Shown here: piece by piece, positions 25,742 to 34,684 of the stretch
Layout of the letters: the number at the start of each line of letters is the position of its first letter
Numbering within the stretch: position 1 is the first letter of the stretch
Assembly: GCF_023016155.1 (NCBI RefSeq)
Contig: NZ_JALKBG010000003.1
Location: 310,001-374,000 of the forward strand
Direction of reading: 5' to 3'
Origin: Aliiroseovarius sp. F20344
GTDB taxonomy: Bacteria > Pseudomonadota > Alphaproteobacteria > Rhodobacterales > Rhodobacteraceae
DNA: 64,000 bases
Notes under the pieces: generated by a model
The model's database searches: none
Told to the model about the DNA's origin: nothing
The model's input: the letters and a program-made list of their open reading frames with translations, nothing else
Program-made: the position numbers and the translations under genes

Positions 25742-26553
25742 CCGCGGCCTCCTTTCAGGCTGGTGGTGCGGTTCAGCACCCAGTCGGCAACAAGGTTCAC
25801 GGAAATCGCTAGCGTCGCGATGGCCACGGCGGGCACAAGCGCTGCCGGGATGCCATAGACGATACCGTCTTTGTTTTCCTTCACGATGCCACCCCAGTCT
25901 GCGTTGGGCGGTTGCACGCCAAGGCCAAGGAACGAAAGCGTCGACACAAACAGCACCGCGAAGATGAAACGCAAGCCCATCTCGGCCACCAAGGGCGACA
26001 GCGCGTTGGGCAGGATTTCGCGGAAGATAATCCAGCCACGTCTTTCGCCACGCAGTTTCGCAGCTTCAACATAGTCCATGACGTTGATGTCCACGGCCAC
26101 AGCGCGCGCCAAGCGGTACACCCGCGTGGAATCCAACAGACCCATCACAAGGATCAGGATCGGTAAGGTCACCGGCATAACCGACAACACCACAAGGGCG
26201 AAGATCAGCGTGGGAATTGACATGATCAGATCGACGAAACGGCTCATCAATTGATCGACCCATCCACCGATCACGGCAGCGGTCAGGCCCAAAACGGACC
26301 CTGTCACGAAGCTTAGAATGGTGGCGGCAGTGGCGATGAAGATCGTCGTGCGCCCGCCATAGATCATTCGGGTTAGCAGGTCGCGCCCGATGTTATCAGT
26401 GCCAAGCCAATGTTCGGAAGACGAGGGCTCCCACACATCACCGACGATTTCAGTCATCGAATAGGGCGCAATCAACGGGGCGAAAATCGCCATGAAGAAA
26501 TAAAGCCCGGTGAAAAACAGACCAATTAAGGCCGCAGGAGGTATTCTTATCAT
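25738..26553 (-). CDS. Peptide-type ABC transporter permease (DppC-like)
   Basis: This inner-membrane subunit has about six hydrophobic segments in 271 residues. Its N-terminal part contains HWLGTDNIGRDLLTRMIYGGRTT, the hallmark of the DppC/OppC side. The EAA loop that contacts the ATPase reads YVEAAKLRGERRGWIIFREILPNALSPL. It overlaps both neighbours by 4 bp, so permeases and ATPase are made together. Confidence 0.92.
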   Translation of the reverse strand: MIRIPPAALIGLFFTGLYFFMAIFAPLIAPYSMTEIVGDVWEPSSSEHWLGTDNIGRDLLTRMIYGGRTTIFIATAATILSFVTGSVLGLTAAVIGGWVDQLMSRFVDLIMSIPTLIFALVVLSVMPVTLPILILVMGLLDSTRVYRLARAVAVDINVMDYVEAAKLRGERRGWIIFREILPNALSPLVAEMGLRFIFAVLFVSTLSFLGLGVQPPNADWGGIVKENKDGIVYGIPAALVPAVAIATLAISVNLVADWVLNRTTSLKGGRG

Positions 26554-27506
26554 TTCGGGTGCCTCAGCCTTGGGTTGGCCAGGATCGACACGATATCAGC
26601 AATCATGTTGAGCCCGATATAAACGGCGGCGAAGATCAGACCACAGGCCTGCACCACTGGCACGTCGCGTTTCGACACATGGTCAACCAAATACTGGCCC
26701 ATGCCCGGATAGACGAAAACAACTTCGACCACGACAACGCCCACAACCAGATAGGCAAGGTTCAGCATGACCACGTTGACCACTGGCGCGACAGCGTTCG
26801 GAAACGCGTGGCGATAGATCACTTGGAAGCTGGTCAGCCCCTTAAGTTCAGCCGTTTCGATATAGGCTGATTGCATCACATTCAGGATGGCCGCGCGCGT
26901 CATACGCATCATATGCGCCAGAACCACCATCGTAAGAACCGCAACCGGCAAGGCAATCGCGTTGAGCTTCTGGCCCAGCGACATTGAATCATAGATTGTT
27001 GCCACAGTTGGTGCCCAGCCCAACTTCACGCCGACGTAGAACATCAGCACGTAACCGATCAGGAATTCTGGCACCGAGATCGACGCCAGCGTCACCGCAG
27101 AAATCAACTTGTCGGGCCAACGCTCGCGATAGCGCACAGCCAGAAGGCCAAGGAAAATCGCCAAAGGAACAGCGACAACCGCTGCCCAGAAGGCCAAGAA
27201 CAGGGTGTTTTTCAGACGGCTTCCAAGGGATTTGGTGATCTCTTGTCCGTTGGTCAGTGCTGTACCCAGATCGCCTTGCAGGGCGTTGCCAAGCCAACTG
27301 AAGTATCGGCTGATGGCAGGTTCATCCAGACCCAGTTCCTTGCGCAGGTTGGCAAGGGCTTCAGGTGTTGCGGATTGACCAAGAATGGATTGTGCGACGT
27401 CCCCGGGAAGGATCTGCGTGCCTGCAAAAATCAGGATCGACGCGGCGAATAGCAACAGGATGCCCAGCGCTAAACGCTGGGCAACAAGTTTTAAGACGGG
27501 ATGCAT
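26550..27506 (-). CDS. Peptide-type ABC transporter permease (DppB-like)
   Basis: This is the second transmembrane subunit, 318 residues with about six spans. It has the DppB-type opening FAGTQILPGDVAQSILGQSATPEALANLRKELGLDEP followed by the EAA loop YIETAELKGLTSFQVIYRHAFPNAVAPVV. It lies 9 bp downstream of the substrate-binding protein gene and overlaps the dppC-like gene. Together with that gene it makes the heterodimeric channel. Confidence 0.92.
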   Translation of the reverse strand: MHPVLKLVAQRLALGILLLFAASILIFAGTQILPGDVAQSILGQSATPEALANLRKELGLDEPAISRYFSWLGNALQGDLGTALTNGQEITKSLGSRLKNTLFLAFWAAVVAVPLAIFLGLLAVRYRERWPDKLISAVTLASISVPEFLIGYVLMFYVGVKLGWAPTVATIYDSMSLGQKLNAIALPVAVLTMVVLAHMMRMTRAAILNVMQSAYIETAELKGLTSFQVIYRHAFPNAVAPVVNVVMLNLAYLVVGVVVVEVVFVYPGMGQYLVDHVSKRDVPVVQACGLIFAAVYIGLNMIADIVSILANPRLRHPK

Positions 27507-27515
27507 AGCGTAGCC

Positions 27516-29102
27516 TTACGCTAGCCACACACGTGAGGGGGCGAAGTTCGCCATCATTTCCCCGTTGGGATCCGGCTCAAAGCCAGCGACTTTATCACTG
27601 ACTGCGTCAATGAAGTCATTGAACATCGGACAGATTACGCCGCCGTCGTCGCGCACGATGTTGCCCATCTGGCTGTACAGCGCCTTGCGTTTGGCCGGAT
27701 CAAGCTCAGCTTTCGCCTGTCCCAGCAGTTCGTCAAACTTCGCATTATTGAAGCGCGTGTCGTTCCAGTCTGCGGTCGACAGATAGGCGGTCGAATACAT
27801 CTGGTCCTGAACCGGACGGCCACCCCAGTAGGATGCACAGAACGGCTGTTTGTTCCAAACTTCCGACCAGTAACCGTCATTCGGCTCGCGCTTGATTTCC
27901 AACGGAATACCAGCGGCTGCCGCGCTTTGCTGGAACAACTGAGCAGCGTCAACTGCACCGGGGAACGCAGCATCCGCAACGCGTAGGATGATGGGGCTGC
28001 CATCATGGCCCGATGCCTTATAATGCTCTGCTGCCTTTTCAGGATCATAAGCGCGCTGAGGGATTGAATCATCAAACAGCGGATAAGACGCGTTGATTGG
28101 CATGTCGTTACCGACGCCCCCATAACCGCGTAGGATCTTATCAACCATTTCCTCGCGGTTGATTGCGTATTTCAGCGCAAGGCGCAGATCCTTGTTGTCA
28201 AACGGAGCCGTGTCAGTGTGCATGATGAACACATAGTGACCGCGACCTGATACGTTCTTCACCGAAAGACCCGGAGCACGGTCCAAAAGACCCGCAACCT
28301 TAGGGTCAACGCCGTTCACCATGTGAACTTGGCCAGATTGCAGCGCCGCCATACGGGCGGTTGCGTCGTTGATGATCAGAAGCTCTGATTCATCGACGTG
28401 ACCAATGCTCTCATCCCAGTGGTTGGCAAATTTCTTGAAGCCATAACGAATGCCGGGCTCGTTCACCTCGACGGTAAAGGGACCAGTACCGATACCCGCG
28501 TTCGGGTCGTCCATGCCACCGTTCGGTTGGATCGCAAGGTGGTAGTCAGCCAGCAGGTAAGGAAGGTCAGCGTTGGGCGTGTCCAATGTGATCGAAAGCG
28601 TGTTGCCGCTTACGGCCATCGATTCGATGCCTTTCACAATGCCCAGAGCACCCGATTTCGATTCTTCGTTCGAATGGCGCTCGATGGTTTTCATCGCGTC
28701 TTCGGCGGTGACGGTTTTACCGTTGTGGAACTCGACACCCTGACGAATGTTAAAATGCCAGGTTTTCGCATCAGGAGAGCTGTCGATGCTTTCCGCAATG
28801 CGCATATCTAGCTCGCCGGTCGGAGAGGCGTTCACGAGCGTATCGCTCCAATGGCGCAATGCGTTCTGTGTCGCCTGCGAGGCAACAAGACCCGGATCAA
28901 GCGTATCGGTGCTGGCACCGCCGTTCATACCCAGTTTGATCATGCCACCTTTTTTCGGCCCCTCAGCCATAGCAGCCGTGGACAGCATTGCGGTAGCAGC
29001 GGCTGACGAAACGCCAAGCGCAGACGCACGCCCCATGAAATCACGGCGTGACATTTTGCTTTGTGCTACGCGTTTAGACAGAAATTCGAGTTCTTTTGAC
29101 AT
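27516..29102 (-). CDS. Substrate-binding protein of a peptide-type ABC transporter (SBP_bac_5 family)
   Basis: This periplasmic binding protein has a twin-arginine-like signal (SRRDFMGRASALGVSSAAATAML, cleaved near AMA-EG). The mature part has the family regions DTLDPGLVASQATQNALRHW, WHFNIRQGVEFHNGKTVTAEDA and LRLALKYAINREEMVDKIL. The ATG at 29102 follows AGGGAG and gives 528 residues; the longer frame upstream lacks a ribosome binding site. The Tat signal suggests export in folded form. It is first in the operon, ahead of two permeases, the dual ATPase, the hydrolase and the FAH-family gene. The ligand cannot be read from sequence. Confidence 0.9.
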   Translation of the reverse strand: MSKELEFLSKRVAQSKMSRRDFMGRASALGVSSAAATAMLSTAAMAEGPKKGGMIKLGMNGGASTDTLDPGLVASQATQNALRHWSDTLVNASPTGELDMRIAESIDSSPDAKTWHFNIRQGVEFHNGKTVTAEDAMKTIERHSNEESKSGALGIVKGIESMAVSGNTLSITLDTPNADLPYLLADYHLAIQPNGGMDDPNAGIGTGPFTVEVNEPGIRYGFKKFANHWDESIGHVDESELLIINDATARMAALQSGQVHMVNGVDPKVAGLLDRAPGLSVKNVSGRGHYVFIMHTDTAPFDNKDLRLALKYAINREEMVDKILRGYGGVGNDMPINASYPLFDDSIPQRAYDPEKAAEHYKASGHDGSPIILRVADAAFPGAVDAAQLFQQSAAAAGIPLEIKREPNDGYWSEVWNKQPFCASYWGGRPVQDQMYSTAYLSTADWNDTRFNNAKFDELLGQAKAELDPAKRKALYSQMGNIVRDDGGVICPMFNDFIDAVSDKVAGFEPDPNGEMMANFAPSRVWLA

Positions 29103-29300
29103 TGATTGCTCCCTGAGTGGTCGGCGGCACACGATGGAACGCCGTATTTTTATTGGTTCCGGCTGATAGAGTTGCCCAGATGTCAGCACATCGCAAGGGT
29201 TGATACCGACTTGACATCACATGTTTACGACACAGGCGTCGCAAATAGCTGCTGAAATCCGCACCAAGCGTGTCGAAATCAAGCATCTATTTCAGAACAA

Positions 29301-29326
29301 AAAAGGCCGGGAAAACCCGGCCTTTT
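29301..29326 (-). terminator. Rho-independent terminator of the TRAP operon
   Basis: A perfect 11-bp stem, AAAAGGCCGGG (29301-29311) with CCCGGCCTTTT (29316-29326) and an AAAA loop, lies 20 bp past the dctM stop. On the reverse strand the stem ends in TTTT followed by more Ts, so it terminates the TRAP operon before the dpp-type promoter. Confidence 0.92.
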
Positions 29327-29345
29327 CAAAATCTTATGCGCCTTG

Positions 29346-32000
29346 TTAGAAATTCAGAGAGATGTCCCTGTGATACGCTGTACACGATGCCATGGCCAAC
29401 GCTTGATCCCGCGTAAAGCGTTCTTGTTGGCGGACACCCAATGTTCCTTTGATGCTATCGACATAAGCCTCAAGGTCAGCACGCAGATTCGCGTTTGCGG
29501 TTGAACGCCAACCTTGCTGCGCTTCGAAAGCCTCGACCGCATTGTCGTATTCAGCAATCGCTTTTTCGCGATCTGGGGTCTTGGATTTCAACGCTTTGCG
29601 CGCTTTGCCCAGTGCCTTTTTAACGTCATCCGCCCCTTCGATTTTACCGAAGGCTTTCGACAGATCGTTGACCAAACCTTCTGCCTCCGCTTCCGGCGTT
29701 GTCATGATGGTCGCACGCATATCCTGAAGCGGCTGTTCCATCGCGGCGAATGCATCGTTCGCATCAAGAACGGCCAACACGGCCTGTGGCGCTTCATAGG
29801 CTCCGTCAGCAGCACGGCGGTATTTGTTACGTGCACCGTTTTCAGCCTTGGTCAGTGTAAGGAACTGCTTATTCACATCGGCCCATGTTCCAGGAATTTC
29901 TGCCTGAAGATGCTCGATCTCGGCCTCAAGCACTGCAACTTCAGCCTCAAGGGTGGCCTTCGCAGTTGCTTGGCTTTCATCGCGCATACGGCTGATCTGC
30001 GTTGAGTGTTCGTCAATCTCCGCTTGAGCACGTCGGATCTGCTTTTCGATTGAACGCACGAACTTCATCTGGGGACGATATTCACCAGCGGCGGCCTCAA
30101 CCTCAGCAGCAGACGCAAATGCCTGTTCAAGTTCCGCAATCGCAGACTCCGCCTGATCGAACCCATCCATCAGATCGCCTGCAAGGCTTTTGGGAAGAAC
30201 AGACAGATCCAACCCACGCGCCGTCGCAATGGCATCTCGTGTCGCTGAACTTTGCGAGAGCTGCTGTCCAACATAGTCCTCCAGACACAGCTGCAGCTTC
30301 GGGTTACGCGGCGGAGGGCTGCTTTCCGATAGGAAGCTTACGCGGTTGGGCAAGTAGTTCACTAATGGTGGGTACAGGCCAACAATCACAAGTGCTGCGA
30401 TTTGAAGCGAGATGAAGGCGATCACGCCCTTATACATCTGCACCGTTTTCACAATCGCCGGAGCCACCCCACGCAGATAGAATAGCGCAAAACCAAACGG
30501 CGGCGTCAGGAAGCTGGTCTGAATGTTCAGACCAATCATCACACCCAGCCAAACTGCGGTGATATTTGCCTCGGGATCAGCCAGCAGGATTGGCGCCACA
30601 ATCGGCACAACAACAACTGCGATCTCGATGAAGTCCAGGAAGAACCCCAGAATGAAGATCACCAGCATCACGATGAAGAACTGCATCCAGAACCCACCGG
30701 GCAGGCTTAACAAGAATTCTTTCACAAGCTCTTCGCCACCAAACGCACGGAACGCAGCGGTCAGCATGGCGGCACCCAACAGGATGATGAACACCAAAGA
30801 CGTGGTCTTGGCTGTTTCCAGCATGACGCCCGCCAGCGTGTCTTCAATTTTAAGAACGCGCCAACACGACCAAACCAAAGCCACCAACAGCATAACAGAG
30901 CCAACAACACCCAGCGTGATGCCAAGCTTGTCCGTTCCGTCGTCGATCGACTTAACGTTCATGTCGAAATTCATCAGGGCGAAGGTCACGACAGCAAGGG
31001 CAGCGATGGCCAAAAGCGCAGGGTAGTAAAGCGACTTACCCCCTTTTGGCAGACGATAGCCCGCCATGATCATCGCACCAGCAGCACCGATCGCACCTGC
31101 TTGGTTAACCGTCGCGATGCCAGCAATGATCGACCCTAGAACAAGGAAGATCAGCGCCAATGGCGGCACGAGGGTAAGCATGACGTTTTTCAGGAATGCT
31201 GAATCATATTTGCCTTCGTATGGAACCGCCGGTGCGTTCTTCGGACGCAAGATCGCGTAAAACAGGATGTATGCCATATAAAGGCCAACCAGCAGCAATC
31301 CCGGAATGAAAGCACCCAAGAACATCTCGCCTGCCGAGGTCGATGCTACATCGAAGACCGACGGCATAGAGAGCTCGCCCGTGGCCTCTTTGTGCAGTGC
31401 CTTACGTGCAGTCGAAGCTTGGTCGGTCGCCGAGGCCAATTGGTCCGCCAGAATGATCAGCACGATCGAAGGCGGAATGATCTGACCCAGCGTGCCCGAT
31501 GCTGCAATGGTCCCGGTCGCCAGCGATGGCGAATAGTTGTTGCGCAACATTGCGGGCAGCGAAATCAGGCCCATCGCCACAACGGTCGCGCCGACAATGC
31601 CGGTGGTGGCCGCAAGCAACGCACCCACGAACACGACCGAAATACCCAGACCGCCGGGTACTGGACCGAACAGCTGCGCCATTGTGACCAAAAGATCTTC
31701 GGCAATCTTTGAGCGTTGCAGCATGATGCCCATGAAGATGAACAATGGGATGGCGATAAGCGTATCCCTCTCAACCTCCCAATAGACGCCCCTAAGGTTC
31801 GTCACCCCCGCAGAAAGCCATTGGTTTGGCCCGCCCGAGTGGAAATAGGCATCAGTTGAGCCTGCAAAGATGTAACCAGCACCAGCCGCAAGGCCGATGG
31901 TGATGATGGCCGCGCCGGGAAGCGCAAATGCCACGGGATAGCCGGAGCCAAGGGCGGCGGCCATGATCAGAATGAGAAGGGCTAGGAAGTAGAATTCCAT
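29346..32000 (-). CDS. TRAP transporter large permease (DctM family) with long C-terminal coiled-coil extension
   Basis: DctM is the transport channel of tripartite ATP-independent periplasmic systems and is normally about 430 residues. This one has 884. Residues 1 to about 550 are membrane spanning, with the family regions GATVVAMGLISLPAMLRNNYSPSLATGTIAASGTLGQIIPPS and NIQTSFLTPPFGFALFYLRGVAP. They include an insertion with about two extra spans between the two halves. From about 551 to 884 the chain is hydrophilic, charged and helical (VLEAEIEHLQAEIPG, ALGKARKALKSKTPDREKAIAEYDNAVEAFEAQQGW), with no span, so probably a cytoplasmic or periplasmic coiled-coil domain. It follows dctQ by 11 bp. 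Confidence 0.9.
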   Translation of the reverse strand: MEFYFLALLILIMAAALGSGYPVAFALPGAAIITIGLAAGAGYIFAGSTDAYFHSGGPNQWLSAGVTNLRGVYWEVERDTLIAIPLFIFMGIMLQRSKIAEDLLVTMAQLFGPVPGGLGISVVFVGALLAATTGIVGATVVAMGLISLPAMLRNNYSPSLATGTIAASGTLGQIIPPSIVLIILADQLASATDQASTARKALHKEATGELSMPSVFDVASTSAGEMFLGAFIPGLLLVGLYMAYILFYAILRPKNAPAVPYEGKYDSAFLKNVMLTLVPPLALIFLVLGSIIAGIATVNQAGAIGAAGAMIMAGYRLPKGGKSLYYPALLAIAALAVVTFALMNFDMNVKSIDDGTDKLGITLGVVGSVMLLVALVWSCWRVLKIEDTLAGVMLETAKTTSLVFIILLGAAMLTAAFRAFGGEELVKEFLLSLPGGFWMQFFIVMLVIFILGFFLDFIEIAVVVVPIVAPILLADPEANITAVWLGVMIGLNIQTSFLTPPFGFALFYLRGVAPAIVKTVQMYKGVIAFISLQIAALVIVGLYPPLVNYLPNRVSFLSESSPPPRNPKLQLCLEDYVGQQLSQSSATRDAIATARGLDLSVLPKSLAGDLMDGFDQAESAIAELEQAFASAAEVEAAAGEYRPQMKFVRSIEKQIRRAQAEIDEHSTQISRMRDESQATAKATLEAEVAVLEAEIEHLQAEIPGTWADVNKQFLTLTKAENGARNKYRRAADGAYEAPQAVLAVLDANDAFAAMEQPLQDMRATIMTTPEAEAEGLVNDLSKAFGKIEGADDVKKALGKARKALKSKTPDREKAIAEYDNAVEAFEAQQGWRSTANANLRADLEAYVDSIKGTLGVRQQERFTRDQALAMASCTAYHRDISLNF

Positions 32001-32011
32001 CTGTCGTGTCC

Positions 32012-33004
32012 TTAGTGCGCCGCCGGGGCGATATCTCGGTGTCCGGGCTCGTCACGTTTATCTGCGACGGCCTCAAGGAAGTAGCTAACGAACTGAATCA
32101 GCATGGTGATGGCAAACACGCCCAAGAAGGCAGCCATCTGGTATTTGATGAACATGCCAACGCCACCGGCTTGGCTGATCTCGAAGTTCACGATGGGGCT
32201 GTTGATGATCGCGGTCTTGCCGTTAAAGCCAACTGCCATGATCACCCAAACGGTGCTCATGCCCAGCGCGATCGACCCGAAGGCATTTACGAAACCACGG
32301 GTCGTACGGCCAAAACCTGCATAGAGAACATCGACGCGCACGTGGCCTTCTTCAAACAGCGTATAAGCTGAGGCGAACAGGAAAAGTGCTGCGTACCAAT
32401 AACGCACAAGGTCACCCATCAATGCTTGCTCATAGCTAAAGACAAAGCGCGAGATCACGATCAACAGCTCAGCCGCAACGATCATCAGCGCAAGCCATGT
32501 GAAACCCAGTGTTCGCGTGAATGCCGCGATAACAAATCCCGCCACGATCAGCGGCATATGGATGTAAGGTCCAACCCAGCGCGCTTTGTTGAACAGCTTT
32601 GTGGTGTCCTCACTGAACATCCCGGCTAAGATTCCTTCGACGCGCATGAAGGCGATGGCGCTGTCAGCAATACCGACCAGCAGAACCGACCAGAACATGG
32701 CCCGGATCAAGTAGACATTGAAACGGTGGATCTTCATGGCATCCCACCGCAAAGACGTTGCTTTGCTGCTAATCACATAGAAGGCCGCAACCCCAACACA
32801 GGCGACATAAACAGCGACGTTTATCCAGCTTTCAGACGTTGCGCCGCCCTGAAAGATCGGCTTGGTTCCGGGCATTCCAAACCCCACAACCAGCGCATTG
32901 TTCACCAGAAACGCAAACAAAAATCCAAGCATACCCCAAGCAAACAACCGTGGCACAATCGCCGGGTCGCCGTTGCGTGGAATGTCAGAAAAATCGGTAG
33001 CCAT
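32012..33004 (-). CDS. TRAP transporter small permease (DctQ family), enlarged
   Basis: The DctQ domain proper is in the C-terminal half (about 165-310): WLALMIVAAELLIVISRFVFSY, then LVRYWYAALFLFASAYTLFEEGHVRVDVLYAGF, with the conserved EEGHVRVD motif. DctQ proteins are usually 160-200 residues; this one has 330. About four additional hydrophobic segments in the first 160 residues account for the excess. It is encoded between dctP and dctM, so it is the partner of the unusual large subunit. No frameshift is seen. Confidence 0.85.
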   Translation of the reverse strand: MATDFSDIPRNGDPAIVPRLFAWGMLGFLFAFLVNNALVVGFGMPGTKPIFQGGATSESWINVAVYVACVGVAAFYVISSKATSLRWDAMKIHRFNVYLIRAMFWSVLLVGIADSAIAFMRVEGILAGMFSEDTTKLFNKARWVGPYIHMPLIVAGFVIAAFTRTLGFTWLALMIVAAELLIVISRFVFSYEQALMGDLVRYWYAALFLFASAYTLFEEGHVRVDVLYAGFGRTTRGFVNAFGSIALGMSTVWVIMAVGFNGKTAIINSPIVNFEISQAGGVGMFIKYQMAAFLGVFAITMLIQFVSYFLEAVADKRDEPGHRDIAPAAH

Positions 33005-33068
33005 GTGTCCCCCCGAAGTCGGATGACGCTGAATGGTCTATTAGCTTTGGACCCGTGCGCCTTGAAAA

Positions 33069-33092
33069 AGAGCGGGACCGAAGCCCCGCTCT
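33069..33092 (-). terminator. Attenuating terminator between dctP and dctQ
   Basis: AGAGCGGG (33069-33076) pairs with CCCGCTCT (33085-33092). On the reverse strand the loop contains CTTCG and the stem is followed by TTTTT. It lies 25 bp past the dctP stop, so it should make the binding protein mRNA far more abundant than the permease mRNA. Confidence 0.9.
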
Positions 33093-33116
33093 GATTGATC
33101 GTATAAAGACCTGAGT

Positions 33117-34202
33117 TTAGCCCAGACCCAGCACGCGGTTACGCTGGTTCACGTAGCCAACTTCGAACTGAGCCATCATGTTGCCCATTTCGCGCAACTT
33201 GGCTTGGAAGTCGTCGTTGATGCGTGCAGCCAGCTCCGAGTGGTCGCGCGTTTCTTCGAACACTTCTTCTGCGGCTTCGCCGAAGCTGTCCCAAACGTCA
33301 TCATTGAACGAACGAACCTGTACGCCTTGCTCGTCTACGAGCTTGGTAAGGTATTCACCGTTCTTCGCGATGGTTTCGTCGTGAGCATAGGCGTGCTCTT
33401 CCGCACAAGCTGCTTCGATCACAGCTTTCTCATAGTCGGACAGACCGCCCCACCATGCTGCGTTCATGCCGAAGGCAAGACCGCCACCCGGCTCGTGCAT
33501 ACCAGCGGTGTAGTAGAACTTGGCCGCTTCGTAGAACTTCATGAAGTAGTCGTTGTACGGACCAACCCATTCGGTTGCATCGATCGAACCCGAAACAAGG
33601 TTTTCATAGATCTGCGAACCCGGCAGCGACACGGTCGACGCGCCCAGTTTCGACAGAACCTGACCACCCAGGCCTGGCATACGCATTTTCAGACCTTTCA
33701 GGTCATCTGCGCTTTCGATTTCTTTGTTGAACCAGCCACCGGCTTGCGTACCGGTCGAACCACAAGCGAAGGCTTTCAGGCCAAACTCACCCGAAACTTC
33801 GTCCCACAGCTGCTGACCACCGCCAAAGCGGATCCAAGCGTTCCATTCAGGGGTCGACATGCCGAACGGCACCGAGGTGAAGTACGCAAAGCCAGGGTGC
33901 TTACCGGTCCAGTAGTAGTCGGCGGCGATATAGGCCTGAGCATTGCCCGAAGCGACTTCGTCAAACGAATCGAAGGCACCAACACGTTCGCCTGCTGCGA
34001 AGTACTCGACATTCAGCGCACCGTCAGACAGCTGGCCAATCCGTTCAGCCAGACGCTGAGCCGAAATGCCCAGGCCCGGGAAGTCCCGCGGCCAGGTCGA
34101 TACGATGGTCAGGGTCTTACCACTTTGGGCAAGGGCGGGCGTTGCAAGTGCGGTTGCACCGGCGCCCAGCGCGGCACCCTTCAAAAACTTACGGCGTTCC
34201 AT
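33117..34202 (-). CDS. TRAP transporter substrate-binding protein (DctP family, TakP-like)
   Basis: This periplasmic receptor begins with a twin-arginine-type signal (MERRKFLKGAALGAGATALATPALAQ). The mature part has the DctP features KTLTIVSTWPRDFPGLGISAQRLAERI, the ligand-arginine region DDLKGLKMRMPGLGGQVLSKLG and the segment IYENLVSGSIDATEWVGPYNDYF. The WVGPYND motif resembles the subgroup that binds 2-oxo acids or lactate-like carboxylates, such as TakP, so a small carboxylate is my guess. It is the first gene of the operon, with a regulatory palindrome upstream and a terminator downstream. Confidence 0.9.
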   Translation of the reverse strand: MERRKFLKGAALGAGATALATPALAQSGKTLTIVSTWPRDFPGLGISAQRLAERIGQLSDGALNVEYFAAGERVGAFDSFDEVASGNAQAYIAADYYWTGKHPGFAYFTSVPFGMSTPEWNAWIRFGGGQQLWDEVSGEFGLKAFACGSTGTQAGGWFNKEIESADDLKGLKMRMPGLGGQVLSKLGASTVSLPGSQIYENLVSGSIDATEWVGPYNDYFMKFYEAAKFYYTAGMHEPGGGLAFGMNAAWWGGLSDYEKAVIEAACAEEHAYAHDETIAKNGEYLTKLVDEQGVQVRSFNDDVWDSFGEAAEEVFEETRDHSELAARINDDFQAKLREMGNMMAQFEVGYVNQRNRVLGLG

Positions 34203-34684
34203 ATTGGAAATTCCTCCTCCGAGTTCTCATTCTCTTTTTTCTTCTGAGACGCACAGACCAACCCACGGCCCGTCTGCGCTGCCACGCCAATTACTACGCA
34301 GCTAGAATGATATTTCAATTGGAATCTGCTCAACTGGTAAAAAAATCTTACCAATTCCGGTGCCAGACACTCTTCAACCACCCGTCAGGCCTATAGTTCT
34401 GCAGGAAATTGGATATCTCATCCCAAAGCAAGCATTTGTAGTTTTAGTGGATCAGTTTTCGTTTGCAACGAGCCTTTTGACGCAATGTCTGCTTGAACAC
34501 CTTATCCGTGATCAACCGGCGCTTTCATCAAAGGCACAATACCGCAAGGTCACCTCAATCAGATGCGCAAAAAAGTCTTTTAGGTTTTGCTGCTAATGGC
34601 TCCAAACCATTGACGACAGAAATGGTCAGTTCGAGAAGCTCGGCAACACAAGCACGACAAGCGAAATCTAAGGCTTTCAGAACC
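34203..34684. other. Intergenic region upstream of the TRAP operon
   Basis: About 480 bp, clearly more AT-rich than the genes to its left, with no convincing coding sequence. It must hold the dctP promoter. A 78-codon open frame at 34360-34596 has no ribosome binding site or family resemblance I can defend. The only structured element I see is the palindrome at 34335-34353. Confidence 0.5.
34335..34353. promoter_or_regulatory. Palindrome upstream of dctP (candidate operator)
   Basis: TGGTAA (34335-34340) and TTACCA (34348-34353) flank 7 A-rich bases, about 130 bp upstream of dctP. The half-sites resemble the TGGT/ACCA type bound by GntR/FCD regulators, although the spacing is longer than usual. 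No regulator gene is adjacent to the TRAP operon. Confidence 0.4.

Noticed and set aside
34360-34596. 78-codon open frame on the + strand upstream of dctP
   Set aside because: It has no ribosome binding site, no recognisable family features and lies in AT-rich noncoding DNA. A faint receiver-like start is not enough.
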